A stretch of DNA of 64,000 nucleotides, from NCBI GenBank assembly GCA_018389105.1, contig JACATO010000591.1:3195001-3259000 (forward strand), in the 5' to 3' direction. Both the position numbers and the translations under genes were made by a program. Source of the stretch: Nautilus pompilius (lineage: Eukaryota; Mollusca; Cephalopoda; Nautilida; Nautilidae). Shown here piece by piece: positions 41,801 through 56,800 of the stretch (position 1 is the stretch's first letter; every line of letters starts with the position of its first letter). The notes beneath the pieces are model-generated. The model saw only the letters and a program-made list of their open reading frames with translations. It was not told where the DNA came from and ran no database searches.

Positions 41801-44800
41801 AGAAGAAGAGGTATGTATTGAAAGGAGATTTTTATTATTCAAGAATGTTTGGAAAATATTCTTAGGAACTTATATAGTGGTTTCACAAAAAAAGATTTTA
41901 TTTGAAAATTATAAAAAAAATACTAATATATGATGTATTCATTATATATTTATTTTGGTTTTATGAATTTGTTTACACTTGCTCTGACAGAAAGCAACAG
42001 GCTTAAAATTTGAATTAATTTTAAAATCTAGAACTTAATTCAATTAATTGTACTTTTAAAGTTTTGGTTTAACTATTCACTGATATCAGTAAACTTGCAG
42101 TGTTTTGCAACAAAAAAGATATCATCGAAAGGAGATAATACATGCAGTTTTTGCTTTACTTTATTTGAACCACATTTTACTATAATTTTGATGCATTCTC
42201 AGGTACAGAATCTCTGGAAAACTGCCTACAAACTGACCAAAGTTTTCAGTCATCCAGATTATCGTGGTCCACTCAGGGCATCAACAACAATCAAAGCCAA
42301 GCTGGAGAAGTTTAAGATCAATATGCCATTGATCAATGCATTGTGCAACTCTGGCATCAAGGAAAGGCACTGGAGCATGATGAATGAAAAGGTTTTTGTT
42401 TACTTTAGCCATAACGTTTTTGTGATTGTTTTCTAAAGTTTCAAGATTTAGTTTGACAAGAAAATAAGAAATTTCTCTGAGTATAAAATCCAGTAAAAAA
42501 TCTTAAGAATATAAATCAATCAGTTTAGAAATTTATGAGAATTTGTGAACAGTTTATAAAGAAAAATAAAAGAATAACATCGGTTTACAAAGATTGTTAC
42601 TATAGTTTTATAATTATAAAAGCTTATAAATCTAGCCTAAAAATGATTATTGTTTCTTACTTTCTCTTAATTGTTTGAATAGATAAAGGGTTAATATTTT
42701 AAAATTGCAACAGGTTGGCTTTGACATGACACCAGCAGAGAAAACACCTCTTCTTGAAGTACTGCAGCTCGGCTTAGAGAAGCACCTTGATGAGCTGACA
42801 ATGATCAGTTCTCAAGCAAGCAAGGAATTTGCTCTTGAGAAGGTATAACTCTTTAACTCATTGTACAGCATACCTTATGCTTGTCTCTTTGAACAGGTTT
42901 ATTTAGCTATAAGCATTTAAAAAATAGCTGGTCATTATTTAAGTGGATGCAGCTGAACTTACAAGAAAACTCCAAAGTCTATGACTTAGCACAAAATGTG
43001 CAAGTTTGTAGGTTAGTTAAATTGTTCTATGATAAGCATACTTCAATGTGTGATATTAGCTACATACCAAACTAAGTAATCAAAAAATATATATCTGTAT
43101 TGGGTTTTCCATGAAATAAATCCTTTTATAACTTAAAGAGAATTAGAAACTTTAAATCTGGTAATTATGTATTCTGCATCATTCTAATATTATTATTACT
43201 ATTCATGCTAAATATTGGAATTTATTAAATATATCAGTTCTTGATCCATAAATCCCTTAAAGGCCTCCCTGTTTAAATGTTTTGACAAAACTTGGTTTAT
43301 TTAATTTTTAAACAGTTCTGGTTGCAAAAAAAATCAACTAATCAGCAAACCAATAGGCAGCTGAGCATAATAAGAGATTTATTCTTATTTATCTTAAATG
43401 GCTGCTTAAAATGTTAAATATTAAAAAAAAAATAATTAAAAATTGTCATCCTGACATGATCTAAAGAAGATGTGAGGGTGCTTGTGCCAAAAAAGAGTTG
43501 CTTTTTCTTTCAAGGGAAGTCTGAATTATGTGAGCTAATTTTCAAGTTGATTATGTCATTTATTGAATGGATAAGGGTATTGAGGCACAGCAAACTGACT
43601 GCTGCATATTAAATTGATTTCAAAGTTTGTTTGACTATAATTAAGATATTTTTTTATAATTCCTTCCTAAAAACAAATCTTTTTCAAACCCTTTATATCT
43701 GAAATTTTGCTCTGGGGAAGTGGAGTATTGTAAGTTTATTCTTTTTTCAGGCATTGCTAAATATGAAGGATGACTGGAAAAACATGAATTTCAACTTTGT
43801 ACCCTATAAAAACACTGGCCTCAGTATTATGTCAGCATTTGATGACATTCAAGTGTTATTAGATGATCACATTGTCAAGACAACTACCATGAAGGGATCC
43901 CCATTCATTGGTCCATTTGAAAGTGAAATAAAAGACTGGAGTTCTCTTCTGGTGAGCATACACACAAATTATTTATATTATGTACTTTTGATGTTTAAAA
44001 AAATCGAAGGATTTTATTATGTTGAATGATATTTTATGCTGTGATTGAAATGGCCATGGTGCTAATTATTGAACTATTACACCTGCCCCTCAGGAGTGAG
44101 TGCTCAGCAGATTATGGTTGGAGGAATTAAACAAAAGTAAAGACTCTCTTTAAATAAGTAGATTCAAAAACTTTTTTGAGTTCTGGTTAACCAGACAGAA
44201 GATAAACAATTCATGTTTAACTTTTGGCTAAAAACCTAAAAAAATTATTTTTAAATTGATGGACTACATTAACAATTACAGATGTTTGTGTGGCTTGGTA
44301 TCTGACAGAGCAGTCTGATTCATGATGTGAGAAAACCAGTAGCCACTTCCTGTTGGGTTTTGAACTAAGACTGATAGATACCCCTCAGGAGCTTACAAAA
44401 CACACTGCTGCTTGGTCCATTTACCGTGCTCTGTTTGATGTTTTGGGAGAAATGCAGTCTTTGGAATGGAATCTCACATCCCTAGATTTTGATGCTTGAT
44501 GTGTTTTAAAAAAATATTTTAATGATTTATAGAAATGTAAAATGCTGGGAAGATGCTTTATCTAAGCTTTAAGACTGGAGTGATTCTAACAACTCATATG
44601 GAATGGAAAAATTGTTAATAAAAGTACTGGTAGCAGCTAACTTAATGTTTTGCTTAGGTCTAATTAGTACAGTAATTTTTCTAATTTATTCTGCTCACTT
44701 AAATATCAAAACAATGAAAATATAGGATGAAATCTCATCTTGTTCTGTTTTCATTGTTTTTCCATCAGTTAATCTGTTTTATATTATTGTTCTTCAGACA

Positions 44801-47800
44801 AAGTACTCATTGTAAAATTCCTATTCTTTGGGGAGAAACTTTTCAACATACTGGTGCAGTATAAAAGAGATGATGCTTGATTTTGTAATACTAATAATGT
44901 ATGTAATTAAAAATAAATTCACAAAAAATGGAAAATACTTGTATCAGTAATCTAGGAACTTTACCTTAGGTTTTCAAGTTTGTAGTATAGCATGGACACT
45001 TGATGTGCTTGGTTTAGTCAAAGATGGGATTTCTTATAATCCCTCAAGTATGCATTATTATAGGGTTGCTACTATAGGCCATAATCCATTGTAGAAGGGC
45101 AGATCTTTCAAAGATAATTTTGTACTACATCATATTTTTGACCTTTTAACGTGCTACAGCTCGCTTTATGTAGCTTCATGATGTTGGAAGCTAAATTTGA
45201 AAAGCATTCTTATTTTTATATCTTCGATTAATGAAATCAAAACAACAGGTTTTTTTTTTTAGAGCCACTGTTGTAAATAAACTTTCTTTCTGATGAAGCC
45301 ACCTTTTAAAACTAAGATGGTTTATGCTTAACACTAAGTAAGTTATTAACTGCAACCAAATAAAACCCAGCCATATTTTGGTCATGTCCAACTCTTAAGT
45401 GTAGAACTGTACTACTAAAAGTGTGTTGCAATTTTGAAAACTATTAAAAACATTTGATTTGACTAACTGATAAACTTACAACAACCTATTTTATATGGAT
45501 GATTATTTTCGTATACTTTTTTTGCATATATATATTTTTGGTTAATTATTATAGTATCGAATGAGAGATATCTTAGATGCATGGCTAAAGGTTCAAGCAG
45601 GGTGGTTGTACCTTGAGCCAATCTTTGGGTCTGAAGACATCAGAGAACAGATACCAGTTGAAGGGAAAATGTTTGAAGAGGTGGACAAAAACTGGTTAGT
45701 ATGTTGCTTACTAAAGATTAAATTTTTCTTCTAATGAATAAATAATGTAAATTAATTTTTTATATGCAGAACATCTGCCAGAGGTGGGTGCTGTAGTGAC
45801 AAGTGCAAACTACTAAGGATTTCTGTGATTACTTGTTCATTGTGTAAAAATTAATTTCCATTCATTTACTTAAGAAAAGAAAAATTGGCATTAACATTAT
45901 AGTGTATTTACATTTGAGTTGGGGGCTTTTCTAAAGCAGCATTCTCAAAATAAAAACTTTGGGACATGCAGTTGATGAGCAGTTTCTATGAGTTCAGCTT
46001 TGAACTACCATTATTTCATAGCTTCAGGGGATGGCAGAGAGACAGGGTGGGGTTATAAGCACTAGTACTTTGCTATATAGTGGATATACATTCTACATAT
46101 AAATTAATTTCTAGGCTGTTTGTTGTTGGCTCAGAATGTATAACCTAATGGCTGCTGCTTTGTGCTAAAAAAAGGAAGAATTTTGGCAAAAATTGTCACA
46201 ATTTAAAAAAATATATTTCCTTACTACCGTATATTTTGGGGAGTGGCCTTGAGTTTTAGAAGTTGATGCCTGATGAAACAAAAGATAATAATAGTAAGAT
46301 TTTCATTTTACATTAGGTAAACATTTTCTTCTGTTCCATCCTCATATATGGGTTAGTTACAGATACTTTACCAAATTTTGCCACCTATTCATTGTTTTCC
46401 AAAGACAGAATTTATTGTGTTTCCTGCAGCTGCTAATAAGGAAAACAGAAGCATTTTTTGATAGAAATAATGCTATGTTATTGTACTAATAGTTAAAGTA
46501 GTTCTGGTTTAGTTTAAAGTAAAGTTGATTCAGGATGTGATGACCTGTGAAAGATCTACCAAGGAAAAAAAAACATTTGTCAGGATTATTTTGTAAAGAT
46601 TTGCTGATGTTGGCATGCACTGGTATAGATATTGTTGGTGAAGGAGCATTTTGCTGCAGTTGTTCACCAGGAAGCATTGCCAATTCCAAGAGGTCTGTCA
46701 CTTCTGGCTTTGGCAGGGAACCCTAGACCTCTTCATTTTTAGATGTGGGAGGAAATCAGAATGCATGAAGAAAATTCATATGACCAGCTGAGGAAGAAGA
46801 GTGAGAATAAAGAATTCTAAGGAAGTTTGCCAGAATGATTTGTTCCCACAGGATGTGAACTCAGGACCAAGATTTTATCAATCCAGTAGTAGTAGTCTAA
46901 TCACTGGACTACTATGCTGCCCTTTAAATAGCCTCACTGCCATTATTAATCATCTTTTGACAACTTATTGTGCCTACAGACTTCTTGTACTTCCTGATGT
47001 TTATATTAGCTGAAGATGTTGCTAATTTGTAGCTTTTAGTTGTTACCCTGTATTTACATTTTATCTTAACTAATGAATAAAGTATCTGTCTTCTTATACA
47101 GAGTGAAAAAAACAAAAACTTATTAATTAAACAGTTGACAGTCTCTGAACAATAGTAGTCAAGGTTAGTTTTGCAAAATATAGTACTTTATTATCTCAGT
47201 CAGTGCCTGACATCTATAAATCTTTAAGATAGAATCATTCTAAAGCATTTTCCTTTTACTCCGAATTAATTAATTTCTTAGTTTTGACTTAAAAAAATTT
47301 TTTTTCAGGAGAATCATAATGTTGAATGCAGTCCAGAACACCAGCGCTCTGGTTGTTGTCTCCCAAGATCAAATGCTAGAAAGACTCCAATATTCAGAGG
47401 TATATGCTGTGTTTTTTATTTTTGTTTTTAAGTACATATTCAAGTTTAACAACTGTATGATGAATACCTAATTTCACTAGAACTGTATTATCAACTTTTA
47501 GAGATGCAAAAAAGTATGAGGGCAATCGAGGCTTGATGATAATGCTTTTATCAAATTACAAGTAAGGTTTTTCACCTAGAGCTCAACAGATAGCCAAAGA
47601 AAGCTGGAAAGACCTGACGTTTGGCGCATACTTAATCAAAATAAACTTCTAGTGACCATTGTAATTTGAAATCATGTCAAAGTTAATTTAAAAGATTCTG
47701 TTTTGTTTGAAGATTATTTAATGAAAAGAATTTCTAATATAACAAAAGTGTTATTTTCACTTTTGACTAAGATGGTATTTATAGCTAATATATATATTTA

Positions 47801-50800
47801 ATGTGTGCAATAAATATGTGCTTAATATCTAAGTCTTTGTTTAATATGTGAAAATTCAAATGAAAGAATTCTTATGCATTGTGAAAAAAGTAAACAAAAA
47901 TGGAGATAAAATTTTATACTTGCTCGTTAGTTGTTATGTGCATGTACTCATCATATCTTAGTTTTATTTCTGCTCTTATTTGCCTGTTTCCATAGAGGAA
48001 GCAAACCCACATCAGCTGTGAAGCTTCAGCTTACCTAACAAGCCAGAATACTATAATTTTTACATGTAGCTATCAATTAAATAAAAACAACTGACTTTTT
48101 TTTAAAGACACTTTTTATGCATGAGTGTAATTCAGAAACTGAAGACTTTATTTGAACTAGAAGAATTTTTTTTTCATAAAGTAATTGATTTTAAATTCTT
48201 TAATTTAAAGTTTTTTTTTAGCCTTTTTGTTTAAGAAACTTTTTTAATAGTATATGGACTTTATAGGATTAAAGGGAGAGAACTCTTTATTGTTGTTGTT
48301 TATGGGATAAACAATTTTTATGAGTGTCTGATGTGACTAATTTCATTTTCTTTGCAGTCATTGTTGGATGATATCCAGAAAGGTTTAAATAACTATCTGG
48401 AGAAAAAAAGATTGTTTTTCCCAAGGTACAATTTAAAGTTTTTCTAGGGATGTTCAAATGAAAGTAGAATCACTGTAGTTTTATCCAGCCAGGTTTTAAT
48501 TTGACCAACCCTTACATTTCGACAGCTAATGCGATTATTTCTACACATTTAAGATACAGTATGTTTTGGATTTTGTGCATGCTTTTCTATGTTTGTTGCT
48601 AGGAAATGAATTTATTGTATTAAAAATATATACATATATATATAAATGTATGATTGCCTCAATCACATCCACATTAAAATGGTTACACACTTTTAGTATT
48701 GCTAACATGAGTTTCAGTATAGAAATTCTGGGTGCTTACTGTTAACAAAGCTAAGGTATTCATTTCTAAAGAAACCAGATTTGGTGACAGTCTACTGATA
48801 CTTTGTTTTTGAGTTCCAGGTTACTTGTCTAGTACCTTTACTTGTAATTAAAAAGTCTGTAGGACTGAAAAGAGAATGGAGGAACAAAGGAGATATAGTT
48901 TTAATTCATATGCTAGTGATTTCTTTTAAAATAATTTTTTAAAAGGGTAATGTAATTTATTATGATCTCTCCAATTGAAAAGGGTTAGAAAAGCAAAAGT
49001 TATTAGTCGATAAGGTGTAAAGGGGCATGCACTCATTAACCATCTTTATGATTAAAAAAAATTTTTTTTTTTCTTTTAGATTCTTTTTTCTGTCTAATGA
49101 TGAGTTGCTAGAGATCTTGTCAGAGACAAAGGACCCATTACGGGTACAACCCCATTTAAAGAAATGTTTTGAAGGGATTGCTCAACTCACATTTACTGCA
49201 AACACAGTCATTGTGGCCATGGAGTCTGCTGAAAAGGAAAAAGTTGCTTTTACAAAAGACATCATTCCTGCAGAAGCAAATGGACTGGTAGAGAAATGGT
49301 TGCTACAGGTACAAGTTAAAATTACTCAATTTGAAATTCTAAATATTAAATAAAGGCAAGAATAATGGCTTAGCGTTAACATTTGTAATACATTAATTTA
49401 TCAACTTATTTTTAAGCATTTTAATCTCTGGTTCTCAGTGATTTCTCCTGCTTTACTGCTTGTTGCCAGAGGCTTTGTTACTCCAAGCTCTGGGAGCACA
49501 GTATGCCTTGATATTAGCTTATTTTCTAACTTCTAGAAGCCATGTGCTTGTTATTTGAGTTTATATTTTGTGATTTTGCAAAGCACAAAGCCTTATTTTC
49601 AGTCTGAATAATAATGCTGCAGGTTGAAGAAGTAATGAAGCTGAGTATGAGGCAAGTCATGGCAAAAGCTGTGGACATGTATTCTCTCACAGATCGCCAA
49701 AAATGGGTGCTGCAGTGGCCAGGACAGGTTGTTCTAGCAGCCAGCCAGATCCACTGGACATCTGAAGTTTGCCAGGTAAAACTTGCCAACTACCTACAAA
49801 AAATCTTTTTAATGTTTTATTTTTATTTTTGTTTTTAATTTGAATGAAGACTGTTTAAATAGTTATTTTAATAATTTTCAGAATTGTTAAATAATATATG
49901 TACAATATTAGAACCATTCTTTTTGCTAAAAAATATAAAATTCTTAAAATACTGGTATGTACTATGTGGTTGGTGCATTGACCATAGATTTATTTTAGTA
50001 CCTTTTTAGCAGGATATGAATAACAAGATAAATATTTTCATGGTTATCATACATTTAAATAGGAGTATTGGGTGTGAAAGCTCATTTCTCTTTGTGAAAA
50101 AGATACACAATTACCCCACCAACAGTTCAGCATTATTCTAGTCTTATAAAAGTTTAATTTCATATCTTTATTTTAAAAAAGAATATGCATGTTCACTTTC
50201 ATAGTGCATCAGATCAAATTTTGAGAAAGTGTACTCCACTCTCGTTTTGATGTGAAAGTTGCATTGGGCTCCCAAACTAAGACTTGCAAGGTTGTAGCCT
50301 AAAATTCATGTTAGTTTCAAAGATGCAGGGTCTCAAACATAAGGTGCTCAGTAAATTAGTGTTCATGTGATGATTTCAAAATACATGCATGAACACACAT
50401 AGTAGCATACATTGTTGGATGGTTTTCATCCTTTAGAAGCAAGGTAGTCAAACATGTTTTGAGTTATTGTTATATTTCAGGATATGGACATTTCACTTAT
50501 ATAGTTATGCACGGAGCCACATGGTTATTTTGGCTTCTGACAGATATTTTTTGTTTACAGGTCTAGCAAATTTCCATAGACATGTAACTCTTAAGAAGGT
50601 AATGTTAGAATTTTCATACTTTATATTTTAGGTGTATTCTATAATAAGATAGCAGAAATATAGTTACTATGCTTTACAAGTGCTTAACATGGTAACTATT
50701 AAGCTCCAAATATGGTTTCACATATTGTACTACATAATCAAATGTCCACTTTGTGTCTAATTTGTGACAAAAATGGAAGCTATAGACCATTTCTGACATG

Positions 50801-53800
50801 ACTTTTGAAATCTACATAAAAGGTTTTCCTAGGAACTGAAGTTTCATGGCATCAGCTATCTTGTGCTTGTTGCTACTGATCAATGAAATGTGAATTTTGT
50901 TACTTGCGTAAAATGAAGCATTTTTTAACTTGAGTACCCAATGGTTGAGACCTTGTCTTTTTGGAATCAGTGAGTTGGGAGCTACAACTTTGCAAACTTT
51001 CCTTTGGCAGCCCAATGCACTTATAGTTGAAGTTTCATCAAAATCTGTCAGAATGAGGCAGAGCATATTTGATCATTTGATGTGGAATGACCCATATGTG
51101 ATCCATCTGTCTTGCTATTTTTATTAAAGAACCACTCAAAATTATTTTTTATTATGTGTAGGCAATACAGTTTGAATCCTTAGAGAACTACATACAAAAA
51201 AGTAACAGACAGATTGAAGAGGTTGTAGGAATGGTACGTGGAAAATTGTCCAAAATGGCCAGAATAACATTAGGAGCATTAATTGTGATTGATGTTCATG
51301 GTATGTACCAAACAATTTGTTGTTTCTGTTTTTTTTAATTTAGTTTTTAAAATATTCTTTTGCTTGTTTGTTTTTTGTCAAATAGACTTTGGAACCTCAC
51401 AACTGTTGCTTTTTTTGTGATTGATTAAGTCTCGTCGATATCTGATTCAATGAACTCTGTCAGTTGCATTCACAATGCCAAAGCTACTTTTCTTGACTCT
51501 CTCTCTAAGTGAACACCAAACTTGTTTTAAAACTATACTGATCTGATATAAATCATACAAATTTATTGGGGGAATAAAACATTTGAACACAATTCAAAAT
51601 TGACCATAAAATTTGACATACAGTTTATCTTGTGCAATATCTGGACATTGTTTAATGCCTTTAGTGATCATATAATGACAAGGAATAATCATTACCTGTG
51701 CCCCCCTAGAGTCACATGACCTTTAGTAGTGTGTATGCCTACTCTGGCATGCACTTCCTTGTTGCCCCTCTGTCTCACACTATTCACCAGATTTGCAATT
51801 AGTCTTGTGTTAGTGCATTCCACTCTTCTGTCAAGGCTTGACACAGTTAAGAAATGGTCCAAGGAGCACGTGTTGCGGTTCAGTACGCCTAGAGAGCTCA
51901 TTCTATACAGTTTCTGTGAGTTTTAGGTTGGTGGAATGAGCTGGCCATGGAATACATCTGAACCTCTGCCAAAGTTGACTAATAACATCCTGTGTTAAGC
52001 CAGCAGCCACATCATCTGTAGCCTAGCTATGGCTAGATATCACTGCTCACTGGTTAATATTTTGAAGTGCTGTACTTCCATTATTTGGTAATTTCATAAT
52101 GTGAATGCTTCTGTTAGGTTCTACATCCAGTTTGGCCACTGTTATGCAAATTTGAGATCACTTGACAGTGGTTTGTTTGACTCTTTTGTGCATATCCCAC
52201 TCAGAGACAGAGCCACATGCAGCACCTGAATACTAAAATTTTCACATGAATCAAGTCTTAGGTTAACAAAGAGTTGAAGGACTATATAACATCAACAAAT
52301 GCCAGAGTGACTGTAAATAGTTATATGAGGTCTCATACAGTTGTAGCAGTGACATTTTTAAGTCTAGCATGTTTCTTGCTGTTGAAATGTTAAATTATTT
52401 TTTATTTTAAAATGTTTACAAACTTTTGATGAAATCAACTGAACACAATTAAATTTTCCTGAGCAAACATTGCATATATGAACACCCATCTATAATACTA
52501 TTTTTTCAGTACAAAAGTAGTGTTTATTGAGTGCACTGACTGGTACGTAAAAATATAGTGTGTAAAGATTACTTTAAAAAGACCAATTGGTGGCAGCAGA
52601 GTTAAATATTTTGTTGGGAAATATTTTGAGTTTTTAATGCTAAACTGTCAACAATATAGCATTTTTGTTTTGAATGATGTACTTTCTATCCAAGATAATA
52701 TAAGTTGTCTGTGATCAATATATTTGTACTATTATTAATTTTTTATGTAAGCTAATTTAATACATATTACTCTTGAATATGCATACTGATACATTTTATA
52801 TCACCTTTTTAAAAGATAAGACTGTTACTGTTTCAGCTCGTGATGTTATTATCAAACTATCTGAGGCAGATGCACACAGCACCCAAGATTTTTCTTGGAT
52901 CAGTCAGCTGCGGTATTACTGGCAGGATAAAGCGGTGTTAGTCCGGATGATTACCACTACAGTTGCTTATGCCTACGAATATCTGGGAAATACAGGAAGG
53001 CTTGTCATTACCCCGCTAACAGATAGGTGTTACCGGTAAGTAAGGTGTTCTGTGGGAAGTTGTAAGAACTCTTACTAATGCCACTGTTTCTTACCTGAGT
53101 TATAGAAGTTTGTCTCGGTTCTTTTTTTTCTTCTATATAATCCTTTAATATGCACCATACTGTTGCTGGTTTTGTTTTTGCTGTGTTCCCCACTTGGAGC
53201 ATTAGCCAGATGTGGAGAGGATGTGATCCACAATTCATTAGGAATTGTTATTTTATTGTAGGTGTGAAATACATGAAAATAATCATTTTATGTGCTATTC
53301 TGCTTTTACTTCTGATGCATCTTTCTGCCTCTCAAATAGAAAGGTTAAACAGTGATATCTGCTGTTTTGTTAAGTAAGATGGGATTAGATATTCTCTACC
53401 TGCAGAGATAATTTTTATGTATATTGGTAAGTAAAACAAAAACAGTGGTTTTAATGAAGTGGCTACTGAAGATTTTGCATTTTTGATCCCATCCAGCACA
53501 CTTATGAGTGCACTGATGTTAAACCTAGGAGGAGCTCCAGAGGGACCAGCAGGGACGGGAAAAACAGAAACATCAAAAGATTTGGCCAAAGCTGTAGCAA
53601 AGCAGGTAAATAATAAGTACGCCATGTTAAATAATTATTGGCATTTGACAGACTTTTCAATATTGTATCGGTTTTCATGTCCAGAAAATATTCAGTTTTT
53701 AAATTGTTAAATGTTGTTTACCAGTATGCAGCAGATTATTCCAAAGGATCAAAAGCAAAAATTAATTATTTTTTTAAATTGTTTGACATAAATAATAGAG

Positions 53801-56800
53801 AAGAAAGCTGCCTTATCTGGTTGGTTTATGATGCTGCGGAATCACAGACTGATTACGAATTATTTGAAAAGAAATCAGCGACACCTGAATCAAGTTGTTT
53901 TTGTATTTTCCCACTTGATGTGTGAGTAGGACAAAAATGTGTATCTGAATTAAGCACCAGAGAATTACAGGCTTGCAATCAAGATTCTACTAATATCCAA
54001 ACTACAGATATAAAGAGTAACTGTCTCTTATTAGATTAATTTGAAATTTACAGCAAGTTTTCTTCCAAAGAAACAGTTGTTTACTCCATAGTCTGTGATT
54101 GTCTGGTGAAACATGAAGAAGCAATAATTTTGTTCATTTATTACTTATCTTTTAACTGAATAAAACTAAAATGCAAGCATCTAGCTGATTCTAAGGAGAG
54201 ATACGAGATACCATGTTACTAAAGGAATTCTGTGCATGTAAATCAGTATGTACAAGTTTGAAGTAAATATGTATGTGTGTGTGTGTGTTTTCTGTGTGTC
54301 TCTGCTAATTTTTCCATTTCTCACTAACATCTTTATTGATTTTACAGATTTGTAGTACGTTTCCTTTTTTCTTATAGTGTGTAGTTTTTAATTGTTCTGA
54401 TGGATTGGACTACAAAGCTATGGGAAAATTCTTCAAAGGTTTGGCACAATCTGGTGCATGGGCCTGTTTTGATGAGTTTAACAGAATTGAACTTGAGGTA
54501 AGAAATACAGCTTGATAATCTTGCATACATTGAAGAAAGACAAAATATTGTGCATGGAGGAGAAATTTGTTGGTCAGTGCTGATTTTTTAACCTTTTGTA
54601 AGCCATGTTAGTTTTTAACCTTACTTATACCACCTGAGCCAGCTTAGAAGCACTAGTTAGTGTTTATGTCAAACTGGTTGTATGTTTAATCAAAACACCT
54701 GAAGACACATGGAACTGAAGCATTATGAATATGTTGAAGAAGGTGCTATGCATCACAGCCCCTATGGCCCAGTCTGTACTGAGAAATACAGATTTAACAG
54801 GTGATGAGTGCAAATGAACTTCAGGTGGTATACATGCAGAAATTTTTAATTCATGTTTCTGGCTAACTGATATTGTTCAGAAGTTAAGAACATTTAAATA
54901 GTGTATAGTAACTTTTCTTGCTACTACTGTATCAATTTGGTTTTAGTGACTTTTTCCTGAATAGACACTGGAGGCCACATTTGGAAATAGTATTAAATGA
55001 TCTGAAATGAATCTTAAACAGTACTGTAATTTTAAAAAAAAATGCACAACAATATATCTACTTGAAAGTTTCTGACCTAAATCATCAAATCAAATTAGCA
55101 AGTTTATTTTCAGAACCACTTTTATTAAAGATATCAGCTTGAATAAATGCTTTGAGAAAAGCTTCAAGGTTTGACAATATCCTAAACAGCAATCACAGAC
55201 TCAGCCAAAATGATATGACAACTTTTAACAATTTCCTTTTGGCATGCAACTGCTTCAGATATTGACTGAACCAGTTATTCTATTTTATATGATGATAGAC
55301 TTTAAATTGCTTGTTGACAGTGAAGTTGAGCAGCTGAATTTTCTGGTTTGTAGCTGTGCTACTTGCTTTAATATTTTCCATCATATGTCTCACGAGCTGA
55401 TTGTGCATTTGATTGTTTTCCATATCAAGTTAATCCATTTGATAGCTGTTCATATGCCAGTCTATGTCAGCCATTAGAGGTCACTCACTGATTTTATTGA
55501 ATTGATACAGATTGATTTTTTAAAATTTCTGGAAACCACTGGATCATTTGGGCATCTGTTTGGAGTTACTACATGAAGAATATTAGTAGGGATTTTGCTG
55601 CTGAAGTTGGAGAGCTAGGCCCCTTATGGAACAGGATAGGCAGTGCTCTCTAGAAGATAACCAAAATCTTTGCTCACTAGGGTTGTCTTCAATGTTGAGA
55701 GGTTATTTTAATTGTATAGATTGGAATAGAATGCAACACAATGACAAATCTTCAATTTTAGATATGGGAGGCAAACAGAGACCTTGGGGTGAGGGGGCAC
55801 CTATGTAGCCATCTGGTGAAGACAAGCAAGAAATCATGCCAAGGCAATATGCAAAACTGATCTGGTCCCAACTGGGATTTGAACTCAGGCCCTGAAACTA
55901 GCAGTTTACCCCCAGTCTACACAATTCAATATAGTCTTTCAAAAGATAGCAAATGATTTTAAAATATGGAAACTCATTGCAGATATTTTATAGTGTGAAA
56001 ATTGTACTTTCCGAAGCTCAACTTTATTAAAATTGACGACTGCCTAGGGTAAATTTTTAAAATTTTTTTAGACATTTTAAATTGCTACACAGTTTCTATT
56101 TAAGCTTTTAAAAAATCTGATTAAATATGCATGCATAGGTAGTTTGTAATATAGCATCTTGTTTTTTATAGAAAATGTATTTACCATATGCCAAAGAGAG
56201 TGAGAGGGAGTATATTTCTATGATTAGAAAATGTTTGTTCAGACTTTTTATTTTATGCCTATTACTGACTTTATTCACAAAGCTATTTAATGGAGATGTG
56301 TCCCCCCCCCAACTCATTTGCTATCTGATATTATTTTTCAGTTTGTTAAAATTTGGAGTTTATTTACTTGAACAGGAAATGTTCTGAAGCATAAAAGCAA
56401 ACACAGAAGCTGAAATTATAGCAATAGAGAGTTTTCAAGCACTGCTTGAATTTTACATTCTCAATTTTTTAAAAAAGAAATGGAAAACAGTTTTCATCGT
56501 TTCGTGTTCTTTAAATGTTTATTTGTGTTGTATTGTGTTTGAATTTAGAGAATTTCTTGAAAATGAGAAAAAGACAATTAACACAGCTCACAATTTTGGT
56601 TAATCTTTAGATTTATTGTGTGAAAATAACACAAACTCTATACTAACAGGAAGGACTTCATTATAAAACGGGAGACTGGCATATAATTCCCAATAAAATG
56701 AATAAAATTTGAGATTTTAGAACTCTGAACTTATTAATATTATTATTATTAATATTACTGTTTTTATTATTCATTCAGTACATTATAATTATTTGTGAGG

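Larger units (their letters stand above)
46925..49079. other. Introns 22 (end), 23 and 24
   Basis: AT-rich, nothing recognised apart from exons 23 and 24. Confidence 0.35.

Noticed and set aside
46860..46924. Functional tRNA gene
   Set aside because: A and B boxes are degenerate, no cloverleaf or anticodon stem forms, and the segment is the head of a SINE present in several copies.
53638..53925. ORF just after exon 29 as an extra dynein exon
   Set aside because: No similarity. Exon 29 to exon 30 already joins the Walker A and CVVFNCSDG motifs exactly as in relatives.
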